From positions 1-58,082 of the forward strand of contig JAGXGB010000076.1 of the NCBI GenBank assembly GCA_024636955.1: a stretch of 58,082 nt of DNA. Direction: 5' to 3'. Each line of letters begins with the position of its first letter. The first letter of the stretch is position 1. The translations under genes and the position numbers were made by a program. The notes below the pieces were generated by a model. It did no database searches. It was not told the origin of the DNA and was given only the letters and a program-made list of their open reading frames with translations. Of this stretch, positions 41,297-50,060 are shown one piece after another. The stretch is from Bacteroidales bacterium. GTDB lineage: Bacteria; Bacteroidota; Bacteroidia; Bacteroidales; Lentimicrobiaceae.

Positions 41297-41307
41297 ATAA
41301 AGCTGAG

Positions 41308-42471
41308 ATGGAAAATCATTATACCATACCCAAGAATCTGAAGCTGGTATCTGTTGCTCTTATTATTGTTGGCGCAATTATTATCACGTACGCATTTATA
41401 ACACAACCCTCGAGAGCATGGGCTAACTTGTTGTTAAATAATTACTATTTCCTTTCATTGGCAATTGGAGCTAGTTTCTTTTTCGCAATACAATATATTA
41501 CCCAATCTGGCTGGTCATCCATGTTCAAAAGAGTACCTGAAGCAATGATGGCTTATATTCCCTATGCAGGTATCATTATGCTGATGTTGTATTTTGGAAT
41601 GCATGACCTCTATCACTGGACCCATCCTGAAGTTGTTGACAGCGATGTATTGATACAACATAAGACACCATACTTAAATACACCTTTCTTTCTTATCAGG
41701 CTTGTTTTTGTGTTCATCGTGTGGACAATAATGACCCAGCTTTTAAAGAGGGCATCACAGGCTGAGGACAAGAATGGCGGACTTAAATATTTCGAAAGAA
41801 GTGAGTTCCTTTCAAAGGTTTATATATTCCTGCTTGCAATTACCTTCTCATTTGCAACATTCGATTGGATTATGTCAATTGATGTGCATTGGTTCAGTAC
41901 TATATTTTCTCTTAAAAACTTTGTTGCTGCCTTTTACCATGGTGCCGTAGTAATCACACTTATTGTAATACTCTTAAATGAAAAAGGCTATTTTCCTCAA
42001 CTTAATAAAAGTCACTTGCTTGATTTTTCAAGATATATATTCATTCTCGCCATTATATGGGGATATTTTACCTTTTCTCAGTTTATGATTATATGGTATG
42101 GCAACATCCCTGAAGAAACAGAATATTATGCTCATAGATGGGAGAACGGCTTTGAATTTATCTTTTACTCTAACTTTACAATTAACTGGTTTATTCCTTT
42201 TGTCTTACTTTTGTCTCAGGCTATTAATAAAAACATCAAGGCATTAAAAGCCATCTGCATATTATTATTAGTTGGGCAGTATCTCGATCTGTATGAACAG
42301 ATATTCCCAGGTGTTATGCACTATGCTGTTTTTGGAATAGTTGAAATAGGGTTTTTCTTAGGATTTGCAGGCTTATTTACCTTTATAACTACCAAAGCCC
42401 TCGCCTCGTCTCCTTTAATTCCCATGAATCATCCATATCTTGAGGAAAGCATACATCATCATGTTCATTAA
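41308..42471 (+). CDS. actF: ActF, NrfD-like membrane subunit
   Basis: 387 residues, about ten membrane helices. It resembles ActC in general design; ActF-type patterns include FFFAIQYITQSGWSSMFKRVPEAM near residue 57-79, TFDWIMSIDVHWFSTIFSLKNFVAAFYHGAVVI near 187-220 and FMIIWYGNIPEETEYYAHRW near 255-275. In solved structures of alternative complex III, ActF lies symmetric to ActC and may form a second proton path. The C-terminus is His-rich (SIHHHVH). It is 11 bases after actE and 17 bases before the SCO gene, so the complex and its oxidase partner are one transcript. Confidence 0.93.
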   Translation: MENHYTIPKNLKLVSVALIIVGAIIITYAFITQPSRAWANLLLNNYYFLSLAIGASFFFAIQYITQSGWSSMFKRVPEAMMAYIPYAGIIMLMLYFGMHDLYHWTHPEVVDSDVLIQHKTPYLNTPFFLIRLVFVFIVWTIMTQLLKRASQAEDKNGGLKYFERSEFLSKVYIFLLAITFSFATFDWIMSIDVHWFSTIFSLKNFVAAFYHGAVVITLIVILLNEKGYFPQLNKSHLLDFSRYIFILAIIWGYFTFSQFMIIWYGNIPEETEYYAHRWENGFEFIFYSNFTINWFIPFVLLLSQAINKNIKALKAICILLLVGQYLDLYEQIFPGVMHYAVFGIVEIGFFLGFAGLFTFITTKALASSPLIPMNHPYLEESIHHHVH

Positions 42472-42488
42472 TTTTTAATACGGAAGTC

Positions 42489-43277
42489 ATGAAAAGATAT
42501 TTAATTTTTGTATTAGCCTTATTCATGTGTACTATGGCAAGTGCACAAATTGGAGCACTGGAGGATATCAATACACCTGAAATGGAAATTGGAGTAATTG
42601 AACATCTTGACGAGTTCATTCCTGATGACATTTTAGTTATTAATACCAAAGGTGAAGCACAAAACTTAAAGGAGTTGATCACAAAGCCTACAGTTTTAAT
42701 GTTGGTTTACTACCGATGCCCTGGTATATGCAGTCCTTTAATGACCAGTGTTGCTGAAATAGTTGACAAAACTGACCTGGTTCTAAACAAGGATTACCAA
42801 ATGCTTACAGTTAGTTTTGATCCTCGCGAAGGGACTGATCTTGCTGTTAAAAAGAGGGAAAACTATCTGAGTATTATTAAAAGTGATGTTGATGAAGAAG
42901 GATGGAAATTCTTTACGGCCGACAGCGCCAATATCAGTAAACTTACTACTGCAGTAGGTTTTAAATACAAAAAAGCAGGAAACGACTTTATGCATCCTGG
43001 GGTACTAACTATGCTCAGTCCTGATGCAAAAATAACAAGGTACTTGCAGGGAACGTACTTCCTGCCTTTTGAATTCAAAATGGCGCTTGTTGAAGCCTCA
43101 AAAGGAATCAGCGGCCCCACCATTTATAAAGTACTTCAGTTTTGTTATTCTTACGACCCTGCGGGACAAGAATACGTTCTTAATGTAACCAAGATGGCCG
43201 GTACAGTAATATTGGTTATAGCAATCATTTTCTTCCTTGTACTGGCATTGAAACCAAGAAAAAAAGCAACAACTTAA
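42489..43277 (+). CDS. SCO1/SenC-family copper chaperone
   Basis: 262 residues: a signal peptide (ASAQ near 19), a thioredoxin-like SCO domain with the copper motif CPGIC (YYRCPGICSPL, Cys x3 Cys) and the distal His in FMHPGVLTML, then a C-terminal membrane helix (MAGTVILVIAIIFFLVLAL). SCO proteins deliver or reduce copper at the CuA centre of cytochrome oxidase subunit II, which is encoded four genes further on. The tail anchor, instead of an N-terminal one, is less common but recurs in Bacteroidota. It lies between actF and coxA. Confidence 0.93.
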   Translation: MKRYLIFVLALFMCTMASAQIGALEDINTPEMEIGVIEHLDEFIPDDILVINTKGEAQNLKELITKPTVLMLVYYRCPGICSPLMTSVAEIVDKTDLVLNKDYQMLTVSFDPREGTDLAVKKRENYLSIIKSDVDEEGWKFFTADSANISKLTTAVGFKYKKAGNDFMHPGVLTMLSPDAKITRYLQGTYFLPFEFKMALVEASKGISGPTIYKVLQFCYSYDPAGQEYVLNVTKMAGTVILVIAIIFFLVLALKPRKKATT

Positions 43278-43296
43278 TATTAAGCATTCAGATAAA

Positions 43297-44895
43297 ATGG
43301 AAAACAATCACTTACCAAACTATTTAGAGTATCGGGGCAAATACAAAGGCCTGCTTGGCTGGTTAACAACAACTGACCACAAGCGAATAGGTTTGCTGTA
43401 TATGTATTCAATGCTGACCTTCTTTGCAACGGGTGCTGTATTAGGAATATTAATGAGGCTTGAGCTCATTGCACCGGGAAAACAGCTTATGGAAGCACAA
43501 ACCTATAATGCGCTTTTCACACTTCATGGGTTATCAATGATCTTCCTGTTTGTTATCCCGGGAGTTGCTGCTGTTTTCGGAAATTTCATTTTACCAATCA
43601 TAATCGGAGCTAAGGATGTTGCATTCCCGAGGGTTAACCTCTTGAGTTGGTACCTTTATATTATAGGCGCTATCATTGTATTAACTTCACAGTTTATGGG
43701 TGACGGACCTCCTGATACAGGATGGACCTTTTATGCTCCATATAGCTTAAAAACCCAAACAAATGTTGTTGCTGCAGTACTTGGTGCCTTTGTACTTGGG
43801 TTTTCCTCTATTCTTACCGGATTGAATTTTATTACTACCATGCACCGCCTTAGAGCTCCCGGTATGGGTTGGATGAGAATGCCAATTTTCGCCTGGACAC
43901 TATATGCTACCGGATGGATTCAGCTACTTGCTACTCCTATCGTTGGTATTACTTTGTTAATGATAGCTGCTGAAAGGCTTTTGGGAATTGGATTCTTTGA
44001 TCCCGCACTTGGTGGTGACCCAATTCTTTACCAACATCTATTCTGGACATACTCCCACCCTGCCGTTTATATTATGATTCTACCGGCAATGGGCGTAATT
44101 TCTGAAATTATCCCTACTTTCTCACGGAAACCAATTTTCGGGTATACTGCACTCATTATCTCTTCAATGGCTATTGCTTTTGTTGGGTATTTTGTGTGGG
44201 GGCACCATATGTTTACTTCTGGCATGAGCACCGGGTCAAGATGGATTTTCTCCTTCCTGTCATTCATTGTTGCATTACCATCAGCTGTTAAAGTGTTTAA
44301 CTGGACTGCAACACTATATAAAGGATCTATCAGGCTGCAAACACCGTTCTGGTGGGCAATGGGATTTATTTTCGTATTCATGATAGGTGGCTTCTCAGGC
44401 CTTGTTGTTGGATCACTTGCTACTGATATTCATGTGCATGATACTTATTTTGTTGTAGCACACTTCCATTACATCGTATTTGGTGGAACAGGTTTTGCCT
44501 TCTTTGCTGCAATGCATTATTGGTGGCCTAAAATATATGGCAGGGTCTATAATGCTAAAATTGCAAATATTGGATTAGGAATCTTTTTTACCGGCTTCAA
44601 TATCATTTACTTCCCAATGTTCATTTTAGGAATGCAAGGTATGCCACGCCGTTACTATGATTACCTCCCACAATTTGAAAACTGGAACGTGGTTTCTACC
44701 ATTGGTTCATGGATAATGGTGACTGGACTAATAATCATTATAACCAACCTTCTTAGAGCGCGTAAAGCAACCGGTAAAATAGTTGATGATCCATGGGATG
44801 GACCAACGCTTGAATGGTCAATAAAATCACCTCCCATTGTGGAGAATTTTGAAGAAATTCCTGTTGTAACAACCGGACCATATGAATTTAAATAA
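43297..44895 (+). CDS. ctaD: Cytochrome c oxidase subunit I (A2-type heme-copper oxidase)
   Basis: 532 residues, twelve membrane helices. Heme a and a3/CuB ligands are visible: FTLHGLSMIFLF (heme a His), HPAVY with the His-Tyr cross-link pair (His254/Tyr258), GHHMF (CuB His pair) and HDTYFVVAHFHYI (heme His). The usual A1 glutamate of HPEVY is replaced: the residues preceding read TYSHPAVY, with Tyr252-Ser253, the YS motif of A2-type enzymes such as that of Rhodothermus marinus. It pumps protons while reducing oxygen. Subunit order in the operon is I, III, IV, II. Confidence 0.95.
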   Translation: MENNHLPNYLEYRGKYKGLLGWLTTTDHKRIGLLYMYSMLTFFATGAVLGILMRLELIAPGKQLMEAQTYNALFTLHGLSMIFLFVIPGVAAVFGNFILPIIIGAKDVAFPRVNLLSWYLYIIGAIIVLTSQFMGDGPPDTGWTFYAPYSLKTQTNVVAAVLGAFVLGFSSILTGLNFITTMHRLRAPGMGWMRMPIFAWTLYATGWIQLLATPIVGITLLMIAAERLLGIGFFDPALGGDPILYQHLFWTYSHPAVYIMILPAMGVISEIIPTFSRKPIFGYTALIISSMAIAFVGYFVWGHHMFTSGMSTGSRWIFSFLSFIVALPSAVKVFNWTATLYKGSIRLQTPFWWAMGFIFVFMIGGFSGLVVGSLATDIHVHDTYFVVAHFHYIVFGGTGFAFFAAMHYWWPKIYGRVYNAKIANIGLGIFFTGFNIIYFPMFILGMQGMPRRYYDYLPQFENWNVVSTIGSWIMVTGLIIIITNLLRARKATGKIVDDPWDGPTLEWSIKSPPIVENFEEIPVVTTGPYEFK

Positions 44896-44903
44896 GCACT
44901 GAT

Positions 44904-45524
44904 ATGGAAACCACAATCAATGCACACACCGATTTACACCGTGATGACACTGCTGCGAAACTTGGCATGTGGTTGTTTATCTTCACTGAAATACTTCTCT
45001 TTGGGGGTCTATTTATTGTGTACTCAGTATACAGGTATTTAAATCCTGTTGCATTCCATCTTGCCCATGAAGAGTTAAGTATCCCGATGGGACTTATTAA
45101 TACCATCATTTTGCTGGTAAGCAGTGCTACTGTTGCTATGTCAATTACAGCAATGCAAAAGGGTGACAAGAAAATGTCAATGTATTTTGTGGCTGCTACT
45201 GTAATATTGGCGCTGGTATTCTTAATCAATAAATACTTTGAATGGGGTAGCAAGTTTGAGCATGGAATGTACCCGGGTTCAGAGCTTATGGCTTTGCTCA
45301 GCAAAGGTGATATGCTATTTTTCAGTCTGTACTTCTTCATGACAGGTTTGCATGCAGTACATATCCTCGTGGGAATGGCGTTGCTTATAGTTACTTTTTT
45401 CAGGATAAAACAAAACCATGTTAGAAGTGACAAGTATGCTTTGTTGGAAAACAGTGGACTTTACTGGCATCTTGTCGATCTTATCTGGATCTTCCTGTTC
45501 CCTCTATTTTATCTCATTCATTAA
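44904..45524 (+). CDS. ctaE: Cytochrome c oxidase subunit III
   Basis: 206 residues, five membrane helices, the short form of subunit III. Typical features: LGMWLFIFTEILLFGGLFIVYSVYRYLNP at helix 1, and MTGLHAVHILVGMALLIVTFFRI near 145-170 containing the conserved GLHxxHxxxG motif, then LYWHLVDLIWIFLFPLFYL at the end. Subunit III stabilises the oxidase and may help oxygen entry. It begins 8 bases after subunit I and ends 12 bases before subunit IV. Confidence 0.95.
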   Translation: METTINAHTDLHRDDTAAKLGMWLFIFTEILLFGGLFIVYSVYRYLNPVAFHLAHEELSIPMGLINTIILLVSSATVAMSITAMQKGDKKMSMYFVAATVILALVFLINKYFEWGSKFEHGMYPGSELMALLSKGDMLFFSLYFFMTGLHAVHILVGMALLIVTFFRIKQNHVRSDKYALLENSGLYWHLVDLIWIFLFPLFYLIH

Positions 45525-45536
45525 TACGTAATAGTC

Positions 45537-45821
45537 ATGAACAAAGAAAACAGTCATATCTCTTCGTATAAAGACCATCTGATGGTGCTCAGTATTTTGA
45601 TAACACTAACAGTTTTAACAGTGGCTATCACAAGCATTGAATTGAGCGCCTTCAACACTGCAGCAGCGCTGCTAATAGCTACAGTCAAGGCAACTATTGT
45701 ATTATTGTATTTTATGCATCTACGCTTTGATCAGAAGGTTTACCTGATCATGACAGTGCTTGTACTTGCATTGCTTGTTGTAGTAATTGGTATAACCGTG
45801 TTTGATTATATTGACAGATAA
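45537..45821 (+). CDS. ctaF: Cytochrome c oxidase subunit IV
   Basis: 94 residues with three membrane helices, typical of prokaryotic subunit IV/CyoD-like proteins. The stretch LLIATVKATIVLLYFMHLRFDQK is the family signature (KA-x-x-V-x-x-x-FMHL). It stabilises the CuB-binding region of subunit I during assembly. It is located between subunits III and II with 12- and 9-base gaps. Confidence 0.9.
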   Translation: MNKENSHISSYKDHLMVLSILITLTVLTVAITSIELSAFNTAAALLIATVKATIVLLYFMHLRFDQKVYLIMTVLVLALLVVVIGITVFDYIDR

Positions 45822-45830
45822 TAGGAAATT

Positions 45831-46766
45831 ATGTACTCAGGAGCCTCAAATTTAGTAACCACAACTGACAATGTCTTTTTTTTAATTATAGGCATATCAG
45901 TATTTTTTCTGATAGGTATATCAGCCACCATTATCTGGTTTATTATCAGGTATAATAACAAAAAACATCCTGTTGCCGAGCAGATACACGGCAGCCTAAC
46001 CCTCGAAATAGTTTGGACAGTAATCCCTTTAATTCTTGTTCTTATTATGTTCTTTTATGGATGGGCAGGGTATTCACCAGTGCGTGATGCACCTAAGGAT
46101 GCTTTAAACATAGAAGCTACTGCACGTATGTGGTCGTGGTCGTTTAAATACCCCAATGGTGTACAGACTGATACTCTTATTATACCACTCAATAAAGCAG
46201 TTGTTCTTGATCTTATATCTATTGACGTTGTGCATAGTCTCTATATTCCCGCATTTAGGATCAAGGAAGATATGGTACCCGGGCGTACCAATAAGATGTG
46301 GTTCATAGGACAAAAAACCGGAACATACGAACTCTTCTGCGCTGAGTATTGTGGTTTATCGCACTCATACATGTTTACTGAAGTGAAAGTACTTGAGCAA
46401 CAAGAGTATGATAACTGGATGGCACAAAGATCAGATACTGCAGCACAGGCTGTGGCTATGGCAGTGCCGGGTGCTGCAGGCAGGCGACTTATTGAAGTTA
46501 ATGGCTGTCTGGCTTGTCATTCAACCGATGGTAGCAAACTGATAGGGCCAACTTTTAAAGGTGTTTATGGGCAAACTATTACAATATCAACCGATGGACA
46601 AACCAGGCAAATCACTGTTGATGATGCTTATATCACTAAGTCAATTTATGAACCTGATGTTGATATTGTGGAAGGATATCGTAAAGGCCAGATGCAATCA
46701 TACAAGAATCAACTGAATGATCAGCAGGTGCAACAGATCATTGAGTATCTCAGTACCCTTAAATGA
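45831..46766 (+). CDS. ctaC: Cytochrome c oxidase subunit II with C-terminal cytochrome c domain (caa3)
   Basis: 311 residues. There are two N-terminal membrane helices (about 15-42 and 62-80), a cupredoxin domain with CuA ligands (VVHSLYIPAFRIKEDMVPG; CAEYCGLSHSYM gives Cys-x3-Cys-x3-His-x2-Met) and, from about 210, a fused cytochrome c domain with CLACHSTDGSKLIGPTFKGVYG and a Met ligand in KGQMQSY. No lipobox is seen. The fusion makes the enzyme a caa3 oxidase that can take electrons directly from the Act complex. It overlaps the ctaB gene by 4 bases (ATGA). Confidence 0.95.
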   Translation: MYSGASNLVTTTDNVFFLIIGISVFFLIGISATIIWFIIRYNNKKHPVAEQIHGSLTLEIVWTVIPLILVLIMFFYGWAGYSPVRDAPKDALNIEATARMWSWSFKYPNGVQTDTLIIPLNKAVVLDLISIDVVHSLYIPAFRIKEDMVPGRTNKMWFIGQKTGTYELFCAEYCGLSHSYMFTEVKVLEQQEYDNWMAQRSDTAAQAVAMAVPGAAGRRLIEVNGCLACHSTDGSKLIGPTFKGVYGQTITISTDGQTRQITVDDAYITKSIYEPDVDIVEGYRKGQMQSYKNQLNDQQVQQIIEYLSTLK

Positions 46767-47638
46767 TCAACCGCCTTTTCTTAATTCTGAAAGCAATTTA
46801 CAATCTCTGTAAGGGCGGTATTTCTTTAAGTGTTGCACTTACCACTGTCACAGGATACCTGTTAAGTACCCGGCAACTTGATTGGTCAGCAATACACCCA
46901 TTTATGGGAGTTCTGCTGCTTGCCATGTCAGCTTCAGCACTTAATCAGTTACAGGAACGCAATACTGACAAATTAATGCCACGCACCAAACGACGACCTC
47001 TGGCAAATGGCTTAATAACAGTCCCTAATGCTATCTTAATAACTGTAATTACCGGTTTATCAGGCTTCCTGACACTTTTTTATTATAATGGAACCCTTCC
47101 AGCGATACTTGGAATATTAAACTTAGTTTGGTACAATGGTGTATACACCCCATTAAAGTACAAAACAGCCTTTGCGGCAGTGCCTGGTGGTCTTGTTGGT
47201 GCTATTCCTCCAGTAATTGGGTGGGTTGCAGGAGGAGGAGATATTTTGCATCCATCGTCAATTGCCCTTGCTGTATTTTTCTATATAGGTCAAATACCAC
47301 ACTTCTGGCTCGTTATCCTAAAATATTCAAATGAATACAAACTTGCTGGAATAAAGCTTATTACAGATAGATTCACTATTCCCCAACTCAGAAGACTTGT
47401 ATTTGCATGGATGCTTGCTACTGCAATCAGTGGAAGCCTGATGGCATTTATTATTACTATAGAACACAATGCCATGTTCCTGCTTATACATCTGCTATCG
47501 TTATTATTATTGGTGTATTCAGGCATATGGCTTGCAAAACATAATGCAACCCATTCAACCAAAGCGTTTGTATTTATAAACTTGTACTACCTTTTTGTGA
47601 TGCTCAGTATATTCCTTGATATTGTGCTGAGCAGCTAA
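46763..47638 (+). CDS. ctaB: Protoheme IX farnesyltransferase (heme O synthase)
   Basis: 291 residues, about nine membrane helices, UbiA superfamily. The prenyl-diphosphate/Mg motif reads NQLQERNTDKLMPRTKRRPLANG (N-x3-E-x3-D with RTxxRPL), the second is in YTPLKYKTAFAAVPGGLVGAIPPVIGW, and a distal region YKLAGIKLITDR supplies the second acidic site. It adds farnesyl to heme B to make heme O, the precursor of heme A for the oxidase encoded just upstream. Translation is coupled to subunit II. The 3' end lies in a 23-bp tandem duplication. Confidence 0.95.
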   Translation: MINRLFLILKAIYNLCKGGISLSVALTTVTGYLLSTRQLDWSAIHPFMGVLLLAMSASALNQLQERNTDKLMPRTKRRPLANGLITVPNAILITVITGLSGFLTLFYYNGTLPAILGILNLVWYNGVYTPLKYKTAFAAVPGGLVGAIPPVIGWVAGGGDILHPSSIALAVFFYIGQIPHFWLVILKYSNEYKLAGIKLITDRFTIPQLRRLVFAWMLATAISGSLMAFIITIEHNAMFLLIHLLSLLLLVYSGIWLAKHNATHSTKAFVFINLYYLFVMLSIFLDIVLSS

Positions 47639-47668
47639 TTGATGTTGTGCTGAGCAGCTAATTGATGT
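47616..47668 (+). repeat. Tandem duplication of the ctaB 3' end, including the stop codon
   Basis: Two 23-bp copies of TTGAT(A/G)TTGTGCTGAGCAGC-TAA (47616-47638 and 47639-47661), the first ending in the ctaB stop, followed by a 7-base start of a third copy. Confidence 0.9.
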
Positions 47669-47672
47669 CAAT

Positions 47673-47700
47673 AAAGAAAGGAGCCGAGGCTCCTTTCTTT
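47673..47700. terminator. Terminator of the act-cox-ctaB operon
   Basis: A perfect 12-bp stem AAAGAAAGGAGC / GCTCCTTTCTTT with loop CGAG. It lies between convergent genes and can work for both directions. Confidence 0.85.
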
Positions 47701-47729
47701 AATAATACAACCCCCCGGCCATATTAGTA

Positions 47730-48290
47730 TCATTTGTTCGGTGTGTATACTATAGCAAGTAATTCACCCGATTTACCAGGCTTAACACCTGTGTTACTAA
47801 TTAATTCATTATCATTCTTCAAATTGCTGACAACAGTAACCTTTACATTACCACAATTACAGTCGGCTAATTCGGCTACATCATCATTTGAAACCCATAC
47901 TGCTTTATTATCAGCAATAACTCCCATGAATTTGTACACGTTTTTCCTGTTGAGTGCCAGATTATTAAAGTAGTCAACTGCATATTTAATCTTCTCCTGA
48001 GTTGAAATAGTAGTGTACTTAATGTTCACTCCCCTTTCATCAAAATCATAAACATGAGCAACGTTCGATTTGTTTTCATTCTTCGAGTCAAGACAATAAT
48101 AAACTATCCTGCCCGGTGTTGAATGTTTTTCCCAAATTTCATCAACACTGTTGTTATTGAAATTTGAGTATTCCCTTACAATCAAAGTACTATCAAGCCC
48201 AAGCATAAGACCCGGCGACTTGGTAATATTCTGACCATTGACAAAAAGTAAACTAAAAAATAAACTAAAAAATAGGATGAATTTTTTCAT
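47730..48290 (-). CDS. Exported protein of unknown function
   Basis: 186 residues from the ATG at 48290, with a signal peptide (ILFFSLFFSLLFVNGQ). The frame stays open upstream to 48347, but a full promoter lies there. The mature protein has WEKHSTPGRIVYYCLDSKNENK, DFDERGVNIKYTTIS and ADCNCGNVKVTVVSNLK; the CNCG and earlier YYC cysteines could form a disulfide. I recognise no family. The DNA for the signal peptide contains a 12-base direct repeat that encodes two LFFSLFFS-like units. It is convergent with ctaB. Confidence 0.7.
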   Translation of the reverse strand: MKKFILFFSLFFSLLFVNGQNITKSPGLMLGLDSTLIVREYSNFNNNSVDEIWEKHSTPGRIVYYCLDSKNENKSNVAHVYDFDERGVNIKYTTISTQEKIKYAVDYFNNLALNRKNVYKFMGVIADNKAVWVSNDDVAELADCNCGNVKVTVVSNLKNDNELISNTGVKPGKSGELLAIVYTPNK

Positions 48291-48316
48291 GGCGTTTAGT
48301 GGGGGTTGATGAGCCA

Positions 48317-48347
48317 CAAAATTACTATACGAAAAGCCCTTGCACAA
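48317..48347 (-). promoter_or_regulatory. Promoter of the unknown exported protein
   Basis: Minus strand: TTG (48345-48347), 20-base spacer, then TAATTTTG (48317-48324), a full Bacteroidota-type promoter 26 bases before the ATG at 48290. Confidence 0.7.
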
Positions 48348-48476
48348 TTCGTTAAATTACTTATTTTTCAGTTGAAATGAGTCATAAATCAATACGTATA
48401 AACACGTAGACGCTGGTATTATGAGTTGAGATAAACCGTGTAACGGGTTATTAATGTGTTGTTTATAGTTATGAAG

Positions 48477-49952
48477 CTATGTAGTTTTTGTTATTTGCAG
48501 GCAAGCATTGATTGCTTGAAGATCACGAGCACTGTTGGTCATTACTAACAGGTGATCACCCGCCTTAATTATTGTGTTTCCGTTGGGCGTTATGTACTGT
48601 TTATTTCGCTCAATCATCACAATTAAGGAATTTCGTGGAAAGCCAATTTCAACAATCCGCTTATTTGCCTGAGGGCAATCCTCGGGTATATTTATATCAA
48701 CCAGCTCATTCTTGAAGCCATCAGTAAGCTCAAGCTCAAGAGGGTAACGTCGGGCAGCAGTTACATGCTTATCAACTTTCAGCCATCGGGCTACAACCAT
48801 AAGGGTAGTACCTTGCAATAAAACAGATGTGATCACAATAAAAAACACAATGTTGAAGATCAGAGATGCTTTTTCAATTCCAGCATTTACAGCCATAGCA
48901 GCAAATATAATAGGAACAGCACCCCTTAACCCTACCCACGAAATAAACGTCATCTCTTTAAAACGCATACCAAAGAAACTCAGGCTTGCAAAAACACCCA
49001 GTGGCCTGGCTACAAAAATCAGGAACATTGAAACCAGTAGGCCTACTCCTATTACAGGAACTATGTCGTGAGGATTAACCAACAGTCCTAATGCTATGAA
49101 CATGATGATCTGCATGAGCCATGCCTGACCGTCGTAATACTTTGTAAGGCTTTTCTTATGAATAAAACTGCTGTTTCCCAACACCAGTGCCATAACATAC
49201 ACCGCCAGGAATCCATTACCATAACCAAAAGATGTAATTGAGTATGTAAAGAGAACAATAGCCATTATGAGAACAGGATATAAGCCGTCGTAATCGAGTT
49301 TAATTCGATTGATTATCCACACACTCGCTTTACCTAAAAGATATCCGTAAACGAATCCTAACGACATCTGGATGATAAACTGCAGCACTACATTCCATAC
49401 TCCAACAAGTTCCATATTCAAGATCTGAATAAAGGAGATCGTGAGGAAAAATGCCATTGGGTCATTACTTCCCGACTCCAGCTCCAGTAATGGCCTTATC
49501 CTCCCCCGCAGTCCAATGTTCTTTGATCTAAGTATTGAGAACACAGCTGCAGCATCTGTTGATGAGATAATAGAGCCCAGCAATAAACCTTCAAGTAGTG
49601 AGAAATCAGTAAACTTCCATACGAACAATCCTGTAGCACCCGCGGTGAGAACAACACCCAAGGTAGAGAGCACAACCCCTCTCCACATCACAGGTGCAAC
49701 ACTTTCAGCCTTTGTATCAAGTCCACCAGAAAACAAGATAAAAATCAATGCCACCGTGCCGATTTTTTGCACAGCCTCAAAGTCATCAAACGGTATCTTA
49801 CCAATGCCATCAATGCCGGCCAACATCCCTATTAAGAGGAAGATAATCAATGATGGTACTCCAAGGCGCCCACTGGTTTTACTTGCTATGATACTTAAAA
49901 ACAGGAAAACTGCAGCTATAAGGATTAAATTCTCAGTATCAAAAAAGTTCAT
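48477..49952 (-). CDS. K+/H+ antiporter, CvrA/NhaP2 type (CPA1)
   Basis: 491 residues: about twelve membrane helices (residues 5-390) and a C-terminal TrkA_C/RCK domain (about 405-490, ELTDGFKNELVDINIPEDCPQANKRIVEIGFPRNSLIVMIERN...KAGDHLLVMTN). CPA1-type motifs: SKTSGRLGVPSLIIFLLIGMLAG near the start, SSTDAAAVFSILRSKNIGLRGRIRPLLELESGSNDPMAFFL with the transport Asp pair, and FISWVGLRGAVPIIFA. The family exchanges K+ or Na+ for H+ and is controlled by nucleotide at the RCK domain. It is divergent from the HMA-domain lipoprotein gene, with about 110 bases between. Confidence 0.93.
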   Translation of the reverse strand: MNFFDTENLILIAAVFLFLSIIASKTSGRLGVPSLIIFLLIGMLAGIDGIGKIPFDDFEAVQKIGTVALIFILFSGGLDTKAESVAPVMWRGVVLSTLGVVLTAGATGLFVWKFTDFSLLEGLLLGSIISSTDAAAVFSILRSKNIGLRGRIRPLLELESGSNDPMAFFLTISFIQILNMELVGVWNVVLQFIIQMSLGFVYGYLLGKASVWIINRIKLDYDGLYPVLIMAIVLFTYSITSFGYGNGFLAVYVMALVLGNSSFIHKKSLTKYYDGQAWLMQIIMFIALGLLVNPHDIVPVIGVGLLVSMFLIFVARPLGVFASLSFFGMRFKEMTFISWVGLRGAVPIIFAAMAVNAGIEKASLIFNIVFFIVITSVLLQGTTLMVVARWLKVDKHVTAARRYPLELELTDGFKNELVDINIPEDCPQANKRIVEIGFPRNSLIVMIERNKQYITPNGNTIIKAGDHLLVMTNSARDLQAINACLQITKTT

Positions 49953-49969
49953 AAGCAGTGAAATATTAT

Positions 49970-49977
49970 TATATTTG
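49970..49977 (+). promoter_or_regulatory. TATATTTG minus-7 box for the HMA lipoprotein gene
   Basis: An exact TAnnTTTG match in the divergent gap, 83 bases before the ATG at 50061; no TTG at the minus-33 spacing. Confidence 0.35.
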
Positions 49978-50060
49978 GGGTACGCTTACAAATTTACAAC
50001 AAACAAATTGAAGTGTCAGGTGTATTAGTTCTTAAATTAGTTCAAGCTAAAGCTAAAATT

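Noticed and set aside
44888..45433. A 181-codon open frame on the minus strand
   Set aside because: Antisense to oxidase subunit III, which has strong family motifs; low-complexity composition typical of antisense frames.
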